Below the pieces are notes generated by a model. The model was not told the DNA's origin and made no database searches. It saw nothing but the letters and a program-made list of their open reading frames with translations. Below are positions 49,439 through 59,522 of a stretch of 64,000 nucleotides of DNA, piece by piece. The translations under genes were made by a program, and so were the position numbers. The stretch covers positions 248,001 to 312,000 of the forward strand of contig JAFLBR010000001.1 in the NCBI GenBank assembly GCA_017303795.1, read 5' to 3'. This stretch comes from Cytophagales bacterium. Its GTDB lineage: Bacteria > Bacteroidota > Bacteroidia > Cytophagales > Cyclobacteriaceae. Positions within the stretch are counted from its first letter, which is position 1, and every line of letters begins with the position of its first letter.

Positions 49439-51898
49439 ATGAAGATGGGTGTACGCTATTTAATTGTTTTAGTTTTTGCAGCCGGAGTAACGTTTGCACA
49501 ATCTGATGACGGTTTGAAGTTATGGTACAACAAACCATCGGGAAACCAATGGGAAAATGCATTGCCTATTGGCAACGGTCGGTTGGGCGCAATGATTTAT
49601 GGCAATGTTGAAGAAGAGATTATTCAACTAAATGAACATACCGTATGGAGCGGCAGTCCAAATCGGAATGATAACCCCGAAGCATTGGCAGCCCTGCCCG
49701 AGTTAAGGCGACTCATCTTTGAAGGCAAACAAAAAGAAGCCGAGCAACTGGCTAACAAAGTTATTATTTCGAAGAAGTCGCACGGTCAAATGTTTCAACC
49801 CGTGGGTAATGTGCTGCTGCGATTTGACGAACATAAAAATTATACTAACTACTATCGGGAACTTGATATTGAGAAAGCAATTTCGAAAACAACTTATACC
49901 GTGGGGTCAGTTACCTACACCCGCGAAACACTGGCATCTTTTTCCGATCAGGTTATTGTAGTACGCCTTACTGCTTCCAAGCCTGGCAACATCTCTTTTG
50001 TTGCGAAAGGATCAACACCACAAACCCGTGCTCAGATAAAAACTTTGAACAACAACGAGATAATACTATCCGGTACTACCAGCGATCATGAAGGAGTAGA
50101 AGGTAAAATCAGATTTAAAGGAATTATCAGAATAAAACTCGAAGGCGGAAAGTTAACGTCAACAGATTCAACGCTTGTGGTAAGTAAAGCAAATGCAGCC
50201 ACGCTTTATATTTCTATTGCCACCAACTTTGTTAATTATAACGACATCAGTGGAAACGAGAATGAAAGAGTAGCCACACCTTTAAATAAAGCTTTTGCTA
50301 AATCCTTCAGTCAGATTCAAAAAGCACATGTAGTGGCTTATCAAAAATATTTTAATCGTGTAAAACTTGAATTGGGTACAACGGCTGCAGCCAAACTTCC
50401 AACTGATGAGCGATTAAAAAACTTTCGATCTGCAAATGATCCGCATTTTGCAGCACTTTATTTTCAATATGGCAGGTACTTACTCATTTCATCATCGCAG
50501 CCAGGCGGTCAGCCTGCTAATCTGCAAGGCATCTGGAATCGCAGCATGAAACCGGCTTGGGATAGCAAGTACACCATTAACATTAATGCCGAAATGAATT
50601 ATTGGCCGGCAGAGAAAACCAACTTGGCAGAATTACATGAGCCGTTTTTACAGATGGTGAAAGAGCTTGCTCAAACCGGAAGGGAAACAGCACGGGTGAT
50701 GTATGGCGCACGTGGTTGGACGGCCCATCACAATACAGATATCTGGCGCATAACAGGTGCAGTGGATGCTGCCTTTTGGGGAGCGTGGCCGATGGGTGGT
50801 GGCTGGACGAGCCAGCATTTGTGGGAACACTATTTATATAATGGTGATAAAGCTTATCTGGAATCGGTTTATCCGATTTTAAAAGATGCCGCACTTTTCT
50901 ATACCGATTTTCTGATTGAACATCCAATCCATAAATGGTTAGTGATTAATCCGGATATGTCGCCTGAAAATGCACCGGCAGCGCACCAGGGTTCTTCATT
51001 GGATGTTGGCACCACCATGAGCAATCAAATTGTGTTTGATGCATTTACAATAGTAATATCCGCAGCACAAATACTAAACCGCGATCAATCATTTGCAGAT
51101 TCGTTAAAGCAAATGCGCGATCGGTTGCCACCCATGCACATTGGTAAACATAATCAGTTGCAGGAATGGTTAGAAGATATTGACGATCCCAACGATAAGC
51201 ACCGGCATGTTTCACATTTGTATGGATTGTTTCCATCCAATCAGATTTCACCGTATCGCACACCTGAGTTGTACACCGCAGCCCGCACCACCTTACAACA
51301 TCGGGGCGATGTTTCAACGGGTTGGAGTATGGGTTGGAAAGTTAATTGGTGGGCGCGGTTGTTAGATGGTAATCATGCCTTTAAACTTATACAAGATCAA
51401 CTTACACCGGTAGGTACCAACGAAGGCGGTGGCGGCACTTATAATAATCTATTCGATGCACACCCACCTTTTCAGATTGATGGCAACTTTGGTTGTACGG
51501 CTGGTATTGCCGAAATGCTGATGCAAAGTTCCGATGGATTGATTCATCTGTTACCGGCATTACCCGATGCCTGGCCATCAGGATCCGTATCGGGATTACG
51601 GGCGCGGGGTGGTTTTGAAATAGTAGAAATGCAATGGCAAGATAGGAGAGTTGTAAAACTGGTGATTAAATCTACCTTAGGTGGCAACCTACGCATACGC
51701 CTGCCCAACTCCGTTTCAACCGCCAATGGAGAATTGACAGCGGCTTCAGGCTCAAATCCAAATCCATTCTATTATGTAGAGAAAACGCTACCACCTGTTG
51801 TTAATGCTACCGCACCACTTGCTTTCACTATGCCAACGTTGTTGATGTTTGATCTATCTACGGAAGCAGGTAAGCGTTATGTTTTCACTCAGAAATAG
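49439..51898 (+). CDS. GH95 glycosidase (alpha-L-fucosidase/alpha-L-galactosidase type)
   Basis: This 819-residue exported inverting glycosidase has a Sec signal (ending near TFAQ), an N-terminal beta-sandwich (LKLWYNKPSGNQWENALPIGNGRLGAM), an (alpha/alpha)6 barrel and a C-terminal beta domain. GH95 catalytic regions are visible: NINAEMNYWPA with the two Asn residues, MSPENAP with the general acid Glu, and FQIDGNFG with Asp. Family members remove alpha-1,2-L-fucose or alpha-L-galactose; the latter occurs on complex cereal xylans and in some xyloglucans. With GH97 and CE1 upstream, an alpha-L-galactosidase or fucosidase acting on side chains is likely. The choice of sugar depends on a few active-site residues I cannot assign. 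Confidence 0.9.
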   Translation: MKMGVRYLIVLVFAAGVTFAQSDDGLKLWYNKPSGNQWENALPIGNGRLGAMIYGNVEEEIIQLNEHTVWSGSPNRNDNPEALAALPELRRLIFEGKQKEAEQLANKVIISKKSHGQMFQPVGNVLLRFDEHKNYTNYYRELDIEKAISKTTYTVGSVTYTRETLASFSDQVIVVRLTASKPGNISFVAKGSTPQTRAQIKTLNNNEIILSGTTSDHEGVEGKIRFKGIIRIKLEGGKLTSTDSTLVVSKANAATLYISIATNFVNYNDISGNENERVATPLNKAFAKSFSQIQKAHVVAYQKYFNRVKLELGTTAAAKLPTDERLKNFRSANDPHFAALYFQYGRYLLISSSQPGGQPANLQGIWNRSMKPAWDSKYTININAEMNYWPAEKTNLAELHEPFLQMVKELAQTGRETARVMYGARGWTAHHNTDIWRITGAVDAAFWGAWPMGGGWTSQHLWEHYLYNGDKAYLESVYPILKDAALFYTDFLIEHPIHKWLVINPDMSPENAPAAHQGSSLDVGTTMSNQIVFDAFTIVISAAQILNRDQSFADSLKQMRDRLPPMHIGKHNQLQEWLEDIDDPNDKHRHVSHLYGLFPSNQISPYRTPELYTAARTTLQHRGDVSTGWSMGWKVNWWARLLDGNHAFKLIQDQLTPVGTNEGGGGTYNNLFDAHPPFQIDGNFGCTAGIAEMLMQSSDGLIHLLPALPDAWPSGSVSGLRARGGFEIVEMQWQDRRVVKLVIKSTLGGNLRIRLPNSVSTANGELTAASGSNPNPFYYVEKTLPPVVNATAPLAFTMPTLLMFDLSTEAGKRYVFTQK

Positions 51899-51969
51899 TT
51901 CTGAATAAATTATCACTTCTTTACAATAGAATACCCGGTTAACCTTAATTGCAATCGTTTGTCTTTTGA

Positions 51970-52164
51970 TCACAACCAGCGCATGTGTTTGCGCTTTCGT
52001 TTTTTGGTGAGTTCGTATGCGGCTACTCCTACAATGGGCAAGATAACCAACGCTACACTCCAGCCTGACTTGTTTGGCCTCCGGCTCCGGTTAAACAAAT
52101 CAAACAATGCATACACTACCAATGTTGTATGCACCAGTACACCTGCAATAATCACACTCCGCAT
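51970..52164 (-). CDS. Small PLDc_N-like membrane protein
   Basis: This 64-residue protein has two hydrophobic helices separated by a short basic loop (LFDLFNRSRRPNKSGW) and a lysine/arginine-rich C-terminal tail. The ALFDLFxxxxxxxSGWxxALVILPIVG pattern is like the small PLDc_N membrane domain found alone in many bacteria. It lies alone on the - strand between GH95 and the SDR gene. The overlapping + strand frame is basic and has no helices. Function is unknown; it is probably an inner-membrane protein. Confidence 0.68.
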   Translation of the reverse strand: MRSVIIAGVLVHTTLVVYALFDLFNRSRRPNKSGWSVALVILPIVGVAAYELTKKRKRKHMRWL

Positions 52165-52260
52165 TCCTCGTTCGCCTCGTTAATCAATCTCTTAAAACTG
52201 GGCGGCAAGTAATAAAAACTCTTTATGATTTTAAGGCCACTCGTGTAAACTAAAAAAATC

Positions 52261-52307
52261 TGTTAGAATCATTGACGTTGGAACATGTGCTAACAATTTC
52301 GTGTTAG
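52261..52307. promoter_or_regulatory. TGTTAG half-sites upstream of the SDR gene
   Basis: TGTTAG occurs at 52261-52266 and 52302-52307, and its reverse complement CTAACA at 52290-52295, so the last two form a 6-bp inverted repeat with a 6-base gap. The group ends 22 bases before the SDR start codon and could be an operator. Evidence is the pattern only. Confidence 0.3.
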
Positions 52308-52329
52308 ATCTATAATCCCAATAATTCAC

Positions 52330-53064
52330 ATGGCAAAAATTTTTATAACCGGATCGACAGATGGCCTTGGAATGCTTGCAGCAAAATCTTTGGTTTCGCT
52401 GGGGCATGAAGTTCTCTTACACGCACGCAATCCAGAACGTGGTAATCAGGCACTTACTAAAACAGGTGCCACTCAGTTCGTTACCGCAGACCTAACCAGT
52501 ATGTCGGATACAATTACACTTGCAAAAAAGGTAAACGACTGTGGGGCTTTTGATGTCATCATCCACAACGCAGGTGTCTATGAAGCAGGTTCACAACAAA
52601 TTGCGGCTGTCAATACATTTGCTCCATATATATTAACATGTCTGATCAACAAGCCCAAACGGCTTATCTACCTTAGTTCTGGCTTACATCTTTCCGGAAA
52701 GCCAAACCTTGAGCATCTTCAGGTTACGGATTCTAAAATTTCATATGCTGACTCCAAGTTGCACGTGTTGATGCTTGCTTTTGCAGTCGCCCGCATGTGG
52801 CCGGATATTTTTTCCAATGCCGTTAACCCTGGTTGGGTACCCACTAAAATGGGCGGAGCCGGAGCACCTGATGATCTGGAGAAAGGATTTAAAACACAAG
52901 TATGGCTTGCCGATAGTGACGATGCTCAGGCAAAGGTTTCTGGCCGTTACTTCTTTCATCAGCAAGAGAGAGCCACTAATCCTTTCGCACAGCAAGAAAA
53001 ATTGCAGGAACAATTTATTGCACGTTGTGCAGCAATCACCAATATAAGAATGCCAGTAACTTAG
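52330..53064 (+). CDS. Short-chain dehydrogenase/reductase
   Basis: This 244-residue cytoplasmic SDR has the coenzyme motif TGSTDGLG near the N-terminus, an Arg at the end of the second strand (HARNPER) that suggests NADP(H), the NAG motif in IIHNAGVYE, and the catalytic Ser (YLSSG) and YADSK (Tyr-x-x-x-Lys). It lacks a recognisable partner gene, stands alone between the GH95 locus and tRNA-Glu, and its substrate is unknown. The later NPGWVPTKMGG segment is typical of the SDR branch with protochlorophyllide-reductase-like members. Confidence 0.9.
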   Translation: MAKIFITGSTDGLGMLAAKSLVSLGHEVLLHARNPERGNQALTKTGATQFVTADLTSMSDTITLAKKVNDCGAFDVIIHNAGVYEAGSQQIAAVNTFAPYILTCLINKPKRLIYLSSGLHLSGKPNLEHLQVTDSKISYADSKLHVLMLAFAVARMWPDIFSNAVNPGWVPTKMGGAGAPDDLEKGFKTQVWLADSDDAQAKVSGRYFFHQQERATNPFAQQEKLQEQFIARCAAITNIRMPVT

Positions 53065-53258
53065 TAATTAAGAAATGCTTAAATGATCTGTTTCAGCAAG
53101 CCTTTACATGCCGGGTAACTTCAATTCAAGATTTTAAAGCCTTTAACAGGTTTGACTCTCAGTAATTAATGAATGCTAGCGCGGCTTTTTTTGTTCACTC
53201 TTGAATCACCTAATAAACTCACCACGTAATATGATTGATGTTTGAGTTGGCTGACCTT

Positions 53259-53300
53259 AAAAACAAAAAAACCACAATTCTTTCGAATTAAGCGGTTTTT
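53259..53300 (-). terminator. Intrinsic terminator of tRNA-Glu
   Basis: On the - strand directly after the tRNA, AAAACCGC and AATTC pair with GAATT and GTGGTTTT around a GAAA tetraloop, with a two-base bulge and one G-U pair, followed by TTTTGTTTTTAA. This fits a rho-independent terminator for the tRNA transcript. Confidence 0.7.
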
Positions 53301-53301
53301 G

Positions 53302-53373
53302 TAGTCCCAACGGGAATCGAACCCGTGTTACCAGAATGAAAATCTGATGTCCTAACCCCTAGACGATGGGACC
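53302..53373 (-). tRNA. tRNA-Glu (anticodon UUC)
   Basis: On the - strand, the acceptor stem GGTCCCA/TGGGACT (one G-U pair) encloses a D arm with TCTAGGGGTTAGGA, the anticodon stem-loop CAGA-TTTTCAT-TCTG with anticodon TTC, and a T arm ACGGGTTCGATTCCCGT. The discriminator base is A and the CCA end is not encoded. Length is 72 bases with the discriminator. A consensus promoter lies just upstream and a terminator just downstream, so it is a single-gene transcript. Confidence 0.97.
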
Positions 53374-53392
53374 GTTCTAAAAATTGGAGGTG

Positions 53393-53423
53393 CAAAGATA
53401 GATCGCTGTTTTGCAATTGCAAA
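53393..53423 (-). promoter_or_regulatory. Promoter of tRNA-Glu (Bacteroidota -33/-7 type)
   Basis: On the - strand TTTG is followed, after 19 bases, by TATCTTTG, an exact TAnnTTTG box, 19 bases before the mature tRNA 5' end. This matches the primary-sigma consensus of Bacteroidota. Confidence 0.8.
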
Positions 53424-53450
53424 CGTAACCGTTAAAAAAGTTGTTGGTAG

Positions 53451-54518
<1,068 letters not shown>

Positions 54519-54536
54519 TCGTACATTTCATAAAGT

Positions 54537-54570
54537 AAAAAGGGTTGATCGCAAGATCAACCCTTTTTTT
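54537..54570 (+). terminator. Strong intrinsic terminator after GAPDH
   Basis: AAAAAGGGTTGATC pairs perfectly with GATCAACCCTTTTT around a GCAA tetraloop and continues into a run of seven T. It lies 18 bases after the GAPDH stop. Confidence 0.92.
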
Positions 54571-54696
54571 ATTTCCAATACCAGCCTGTTGATTCTAAAA
54601 AAATCTTAGCCGAAAGGCGGCTGTTACATTATCTTTTTTAATTCCGATTCGAAAGCCATCAACCGGGGGCTTATTTTTTTGCTTCTATCCAACCAA

Positions 54697-54751
54697 GAAT
54701 ACCGCAAAATGGGGTATTCGTCAGAGTGTTGAAGTTTCAACATTTGACGAA
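54697..54751 (+). promoter_or_regulatory. Overlapping inverted repeats in the leader of the third SusC gene
   Basis: GAATACC (54697-54703) pairs with GGTATTC (54713-54719). Overlapping its right arm by three bases, TTCGTCA (54717-54723) and TGTTGAA (54727-54733) pair with TTCAACA (54736-54742) and TGACGAA (54745-54751). The second repeat ends 22 bases before the SusC start. The two hairpins compete for shared bases, so they could be alternative RNA structures, or operator sites for a regulator such as the response regulator encoded downstream. No T-run follows. Confidence 0.5.
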
Positions 54752-54773
54752 TTATTAATCTAACATTTAATCT

Positions 54774-57700
54774 ATGAGTAAACTACTACGATTTTTGTGT
54801 ACAACAGCGTGTGTCATGTGGTCGGTATTTGCTTTCGCACAAAGCAAAGTATCGGGTCGTGTTACATCTGCTGATGATGGTTCGGCATTGCCAGGCGTTA
54901 ATGTTTTGGTAAAGGGAACAACCAGCGGTGCAGTTACCGACACCGATGGCCGATATGAACTGCAGGTTGATAAGCCTGATGCCGTTCTTCTGTTTTCGTT
55001 TATTGGTTTTGTTTCTGAAGAAATAGCTGTAGCCGGACGCACAACCCTTGACGTTTCGCTGAAGCAAGACATCACCCAACTCTCTGAAATTGTGGTTACG
55101 GGTGTGGCAGAAGGAACATCAACCAAAAAAATAGGCTTTGCAATTGGTAAAATTGGTGAGAAACTTTTGGCAGAAGTACCCGCAGTGGATGCAGGTAACG
55201 CTTTGCGTGGAAAAGTTTCAGGCGTTCAGATTATTCAGCAATCGGGAACGCAAGGCACTGCGGCTTCAATTCGTTTGCGTGGTGCTACTACTATTTCAAA
55301 TGAAGTTAATCAAGAGCCGCTGATTATTATCGATGGTATAATCACTCCACCAGGCAGTAGTTCATTGGCCGATATTAACATGAATGATGTAGAATCTATT
55401 GAAGTTGTGAAAGGTGCGGCCGGTGCAGCTTTGTATGGTTCGCTGGCGGGTAATGGAGTGGTGCAGATTATAACCAAACGTGGAAGCAAGCTTACTAACG
55501 CTACAACGTTTACGTTCAGATCGGAAGCGGGTATTTCACAAATGCAACGCTTCATGAAAATCAATCAAAGCCACAATTATCAATTAGATGGTAATGGGCA
55601 AATTGCATTGGATGGTTCTGGTAATCCATTGAACGACCCCAACACCATTATTGATAATCCTTGGCCACTTCGGTATAATCACCAGAAAGAGTTATTTGAA
55701 AACCGCGGTTTTTATTCGAACTACTTTTCGATGGCTTCAAACTCTGGTAACACCAGTTATTTTACTTCCGTAGATCAACTTTCGCAAGGTGGTGTTATTG
55801 AAGGGCTTCGTGCATTTGAGCGGAGCAACATTCGTCTGAATGTAGATCATCGTGTAAATGAAAAATTTAATGTTTCCATTAGTTCGCTTTATACTTCATC
55901 CCATGGCCCTGCTGTAGCTTCTGAAGGTGAACAAACTGGTATTGTGTATGAAGTACTTCGATTAAGTCCCACCGCAAACATCCGGGATGTAAATTTTGAT
56001 GGCCAACCCCACATCACAACCAACATTGGAAAAGTATTTAACATTGGTCGCAACTCAAACAATCCTTTGTACAGAGCCTACAACGATAAGAATACTGTTG
56101 ATCGCGATCGCATACTTGGAAATTTTGCCGCCCGCTACGACATCGCTTCCTGGTGGAAAGTAGATGGCCAGATTTCATACGATCGTTCAACCCGAAAACG
56201 AAATAGATTCCTTGATAAGAAATACCTGAACATTAATTCAAGCGAGGCAACTCCCTATAGCAACAGTTCTATTTTTAAGGAGAATGTTCTTAACACAGCC
56301 AAAGTTTATTCCTTTACAAATACGTTCTCAAAAGCATTTGGAAAATTAAGCACAGCATTGTCACTGCGCTATCAGGCAGAAGATTATTTGTATGAAGAAC
56401 TGGAAGTATCTTCTGTTTCTAATCTTGTAGTTGACGGAATCGATCAAACGGAGAATATTCCAACAGATGCCATTCGTTCTACCTCGCTCACCGAGATTTT
56501 CAGAGCTCAGAATTATTTTGCTAACCTTCGGTTGGATTATGATTCAAAGTACATTGTGGAGGGGTTGATAAGAAGAGATGAGTCTTCCCTGTTTGGTGCA
56601 AACAATCGTACCCGTACATTCTACCGGGTATCAGGTGCATATCGTTTATCACAAGATATTACGATTCCGGGTGTGCAGGAGTTTAAACTCAGGGCTTCGT
56701 ATGGAACCTCGGGTCAACGGCCGCCATTCAATGCGCAATATGAGCGTGTGCCATTGGTAAATGGTAGTTACCTTTTAGGAACTGGCACCAAAGGTAATCC
56801 GGATTTAAAACCTTCAACTATTAGCGAGTTTGAAACGGGTATTAATGTTGACTTCCTGAAGCGCTTCTCTTTTGAATTTACCTATGCGCAAGCTACTGCC
56901 GATGATCAGATTCTTTTGGTGCCCTTATCGGCAACAACAGGTTATGCTAACCAATGGCAAAACGCAGGCTCAGTTGAATCCAAAACATTTGAGTGGTCGC
57001 TCAACACTAAAATTGCTGACAAACAAAAATTAAAGTGGGATGTAGGTATCGTGGGAAGCACCACAAGAAGTATGGTAACAAAGCTCAATCGTTCTGAGTT
57101 TGGTTATGAAGGTGGTGGTGTTGGCAGTGCATCATTTTTCAGAATTAAAGAAGGCGAAAGAATAGGGGCAATCTATGGTGGGGTAATAGCCAGTAGTTTG
57201 TCTGAACTTACAGTAGGTGAGAATGGATTTGTAAATAATTTGGAAAGTGTTACCAACAGGCCGTTGTCAGACTTTACAATCAACCGCGATGGATTTGTAA
57301 TTCTTAATGGAACTGAATTTACACCCGCGGAACGTACTTATAACATTGTTGATGCCACAAGCCGCGCACGGGTTGAACAGAAAATAGGAGATAGTACCCC
57401 CGATTTTATTTTCGGTATTAACAATACGATCAGTTATAACAGACTATCACTTTATGTCTTAGTCGATGCGCAGATTGGTGGTGATATAGCCAACGTGAAT
57501 AAACAAAATATGATGTTTAATGAAATTGCCACTGAGGTTGATCAGGCTGGTTATCCGGAAGGGCAACGCAAACACGGTGAATACTTTAGTATCCTTTCCA
57601 ATTCAGGTGCTGCTCCGAATCAGTTCTTTATTGAAGATGGTACGTTTACTACTTTACGTGAAGTCTCTTTGAGCTACACCTTCTCGAAAGACATACTTTC

Positions 57701-57917
57701 TAAACTTGGAAAAGTGGGTAGTGCATTTAAGGATGCACGGTTATCCTTAACAGGGCGCAACCTATTAACATTTACGAATTATTCTGGTTGGACTCCCGAA
57801 GTGGCCGCAACAGGTGGAACAGATGGTGTAAACTTTAATCCGTTCAATTTCCGGGCCGACTACGGTGCAGTTCCAATTTTCAGAACCTATGCGGTATCAC
57901 TTCAATTAAGATTTTAA
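54774..57917 (+). CDS. SusC/RagA-type TonB-linked outer-membrane transporter (third pair)
   Basis: This 1047-residue SusC-type transporter has a Sec signal (ending near AFAQ), a carboxypeptidase-regulatory-like domain (KVSGRVTSADDGSALPGVNV) from residue 23, a plug domain (LRGKVSGVQII, LYGSLAGNGVVQI) and a barrel ending in VSLQLRF. Length is usual. It starts about 200 bases after the GAPDH terminator, so it has its own promoter, and it is followed by SusD after 12 bases. No carbohydrate enzyme lies in the visible part of its locus, so the cargo is open: glycan, peptide or other large molecule. Confidence 0.94.
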   Translation: MSKLLRFLCTTACVMWSVFAFAQSKVSGRVTSADDGSALPGVNVLVKGTTSGAVTDTDGRYELQVDKPDAVLLFSFIGFVSEEIAVAGRTTLDVSLKQDITQLSEIVVTGVAEGTSTKKIGFAIGKIGEKLLAEVPAVDAGNALRGKVSGVQIIQQSGTQGTAASIRLRGATTISNEVNQEPLIIIDGIITPPGSSSLADINMNDVESIEVVKGAAGAALYGSLAGNGVVQIITKRGSKLTNATTFTFRSEAGISQMQRFMKINQSHNYQLDGNGQIALDGSGNPLNDPNTIIDNPWPLRYNHQKELFENRGFYSNYFSMASNSGNTSYFTSVDQLSQGGVIEGLRAFERSNIRLNVDHRVNEKFNVSISSLYTSSHGPAVASEGEQTGIVYEVLRLSPTANIRDVNFDGQPHITTNIGKVFNIGRNSNNPLYRAYNDKNTVDRDRILGNFAARYDIASWWKVDGQISYDRSTRKRNRFLDKKYLNINSSEATPYSNSSIFKENVLNTAKVYSFTNTFSKAFGKLSTALSLRYQAEDYLYEELEVSSVSNLVVDGIDQTENIPTDAIRSTSLTEIFRAQNYFANLRLDYDSKYIVEGLIRRDESSLFGANNRTRTFYRVSGAYRLSQDITIPGVQEFKLRASYGTSGQRPPFNAQYERVPLVNGSYLLGTGTKGNPDLKPSTISEFETGINVDFLKRFSFEFTYAQATADDQILLVPLSATTGYANQWQNAGSVESKTFEWSLNTKIADKQKLKWDVGIVGSTTRSMVTKLNRSEFGYEGGGVGSASFFRIKEGERIGAIYGGVIASSLSELTVGENGFVNNLESVTNRPLSDFTINRDGFVILNGTEFTPAERTYNIVDATSRARVEQKIGDSTPDFIFGINNTISYNRLSLYVLVDAQIGGDIANVNKQNMMFNEIATEVDQAGYPEGQRKHGEYFSILSNSGAAPNQFFIEDGTFTTLREVSLSYTFSKDILSKLGKVGSAFKDARLSLTGRNLLTFTNYSGWTPEVAATGGTDGVNFNPFNFRADYGAVPIFRTYAVSLQLRF

Positions 57918-57929
57918 AAGACGATTATT

Positions 57930-59450
57930 ATGAGATTCAAATCAATAAGTCTGATTGTTACAATCACACTACTTTTTTCAAGTTGTCTTGATCTGGACAT
58001 TCCTAATCCGAATGATCCAACTACAGAAACTGTATTGTCCGATCCGGGTAATCTCACTTCAATAACAAGTGGAATTTTGAACGGAGTGTTCGGCCCTTAT
58101 TCACCTTCATCCTTTTATGGTGTTAACTCCAGCCTGGAGTGGACGGCCGATCACACTACCATGACTAACAATGTGCTTTCATGGTGGGCAATATTTAAAA
58201 CGGAGCCGCGGCAACAATTAACCAATACCATTTCGTGGCCAAACAAAGCTTCTATGCTTGAACCCTGGAATCAATGGAATGGCACTGTAGTAAATGCCAA
58301 CACGGTAATCAGAACGTTGGAAGAAAATGAAGACCTGACTGATGAACTAACAGGATTGCTGGCTGCTAATTATTTTGCAAGAGGTATGGCATTGGGTTAT
58401 ATCGGTAATGTGTTCGATAAAGGTTATATCGTACCATTAAGTGGCGATCCGGCTTATGTGCCGGTATTGGTTCCCTATGCCGATGTAGTGGAAGAAGCAT
58501 TGTCGAATCTTGAACGGGCTATTGAGTTATTTGAAGAAGTTCCGGATTTTGTTTTGCCCTCGCAACTTTTGAGTAGCCTGGGTTATACAGGTGAAGAAAT
58601 GGCTGCACTTTGTCATACTTACTATGCGCATATTCTGGTGTCCTCGTCACGTAATGCAACACAGAACACAGCAACAGATTGGGCCAAAGTAAAACAACAT
58701 GCACAGGCTGGTATTGCGCGCGATTTTACCATTAACGCAGATGGCTCTAACATCACGCATGCGTTTCAATATGGTTCAGGAATTTTCTGGTACTTCCGGG
58801 TAGACCATCGCGTAATGCGCCACTTTAATCCAAACTTACCGAAACGTTTTCCTGACAATGCAACAGCACCTACAAGTCCCTATACCGAGGCTTTCCTGAA
58901 AGGAGCTGGTTATACTGGCGATAAGCGATTGGATGCATACTTTTTATTTGAACCGGATCTTTCATTCTACAACCCTGCACGCGATGCCGGAAGGTTACGC
59001 AGTCATTACCGCATTAAGCGCTATGATGCTTTGTACAATTCACAGGGTATAGGAGCATCGGTATTCATGTACAAATATGCCAACCAACTTCTTTTAGCAG
59101 AGGCTGAAGCCATGACGAATAATCTTACTGCGGCAATTGCTATTTTAAATGATCCGGCTAATCCAAGAAAAGCAGTGGGCGATATGCCATCGCTGGCCAC
59201 TACGCTTACCAAACAAGAAGTTTTAGATTTGATATTCGCTGAACGCGATATTGAATTAGGTCGTACTGATTTTGGATTGCCATTCTTCGATATGCGTAGA
59301 AAGAATGCTTTGCAACGAGGCACTTTACTTCATTTGCCGGTACCGGCCGATGAATTGGTAACACAAGGTTTTCCGGTTTATACATTTGGCGGAGTAGATT
59401 CAGCTGACGGAATAAACACAGCCGATGGAAGTAATTCCTGGTTGAACTAA
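57930..59450 (+). CDS. SusD/RagB-type lipoprotein (third pair)
   Basis: This 506-residue surface lipoprotein has the lipobox ending at Cys19 (LLFSSC) followed by LDLDIPNPNDPT, a start seen in SusD-like proteins of the RagB branch. TPR-like helices and a C-terminal RagB/SusD region (LIFAERDIELGRTDFGLPFFDMRRKNAL, then LHLPVPADEL) are present. It is cotranscribed with SusC. A strong terminator-like hairpin follows 25 bases after its stop. Confidence 0.93.
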   Translation: MRFKSISLIVTITLLFSSCLDLDIPNPNDPTTETVLSDPGNLTSITSGILNGVFGPYSPSSFYGVNSSLEWTADHTTMTNNVLSWWAIFKTEPRQQLTNTISWPNKASMLEPWNQWNGTVVNANTVIRTLEENEDLTDELTGLLAANYFARGMALGYIGNVFDKGYIVPLSGDPAYVPVLVPYADVVEEALSNLERAIELFEEVPDFVLPSQLLSSLGYTGEEMAALCHTYYAHILVSSSRNATQNTATDWAKVKQHAQAGIARDFTINADGSNITHAFQYGSGIFWYFRVDHRVMRHFNPNLPKRFPDNATAPTSPYTEAFLKGAGYTGDKRLDAYFLFEPDLSFYNPARDAGRLRSHYRIKRYDALYNSQGIGASVFMYKYANQLLLAEAEAMTNNLTAAIAILNDPANPRKAVGDMPSLATTLTKQEVLDLIFAERDIELGRTDFGLPFFDMRRKNALQRGTLLHLPVPADELVTQGFPVYTFGGVDSADGINTADGSNSWLN

Positions 59451-59475
59451 ACTTAATTTCTAAAACTTACATCCA

Positions 59476-59516
59476 AGAGAAGGGGAGAATTTTTCTCCTC
59501 TTCTCTGTTTTGTTTT
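59476..59516 (+). terminator. Terminator-like hairpin between SusD and the YVTN protein gene
   Basis: A 14-bp stem AGAGAAGGGGAGAA/TTCTCCTCTTCTCT with one G-U pair and a TTT loop is followed by GTTTTGTTTT. It ends only 6 bases before the next start codon, so there is no room for a promoter between; it probably lowers expression of the downstream sensor genes by partial termination. Confidence 0.75.
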
Positions 59517-59522
59517 AATGCT

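Noticed and set aside
51959-52183. + strand open frame of 74 residues opposite the small membrane protein
   Set aside because: The product is basic and unstructured-looking, whereas the - strand product has two helices and a PLDc_N-like pattern.
54608-54622. AGCCG/CGGCT hairpin downstream of GAPDH
   Set aside because: The stem is only five base pairs with no T-run, and the strong GAPDH terminator lies just before it.
54767-55126. 119-residue open frame on the - strand at the SusC start
   Set aside because: It is antisense to the signal peptide and first domain of SusC and would cross its leader; Ser/Thr-rich composition fits a shadow.
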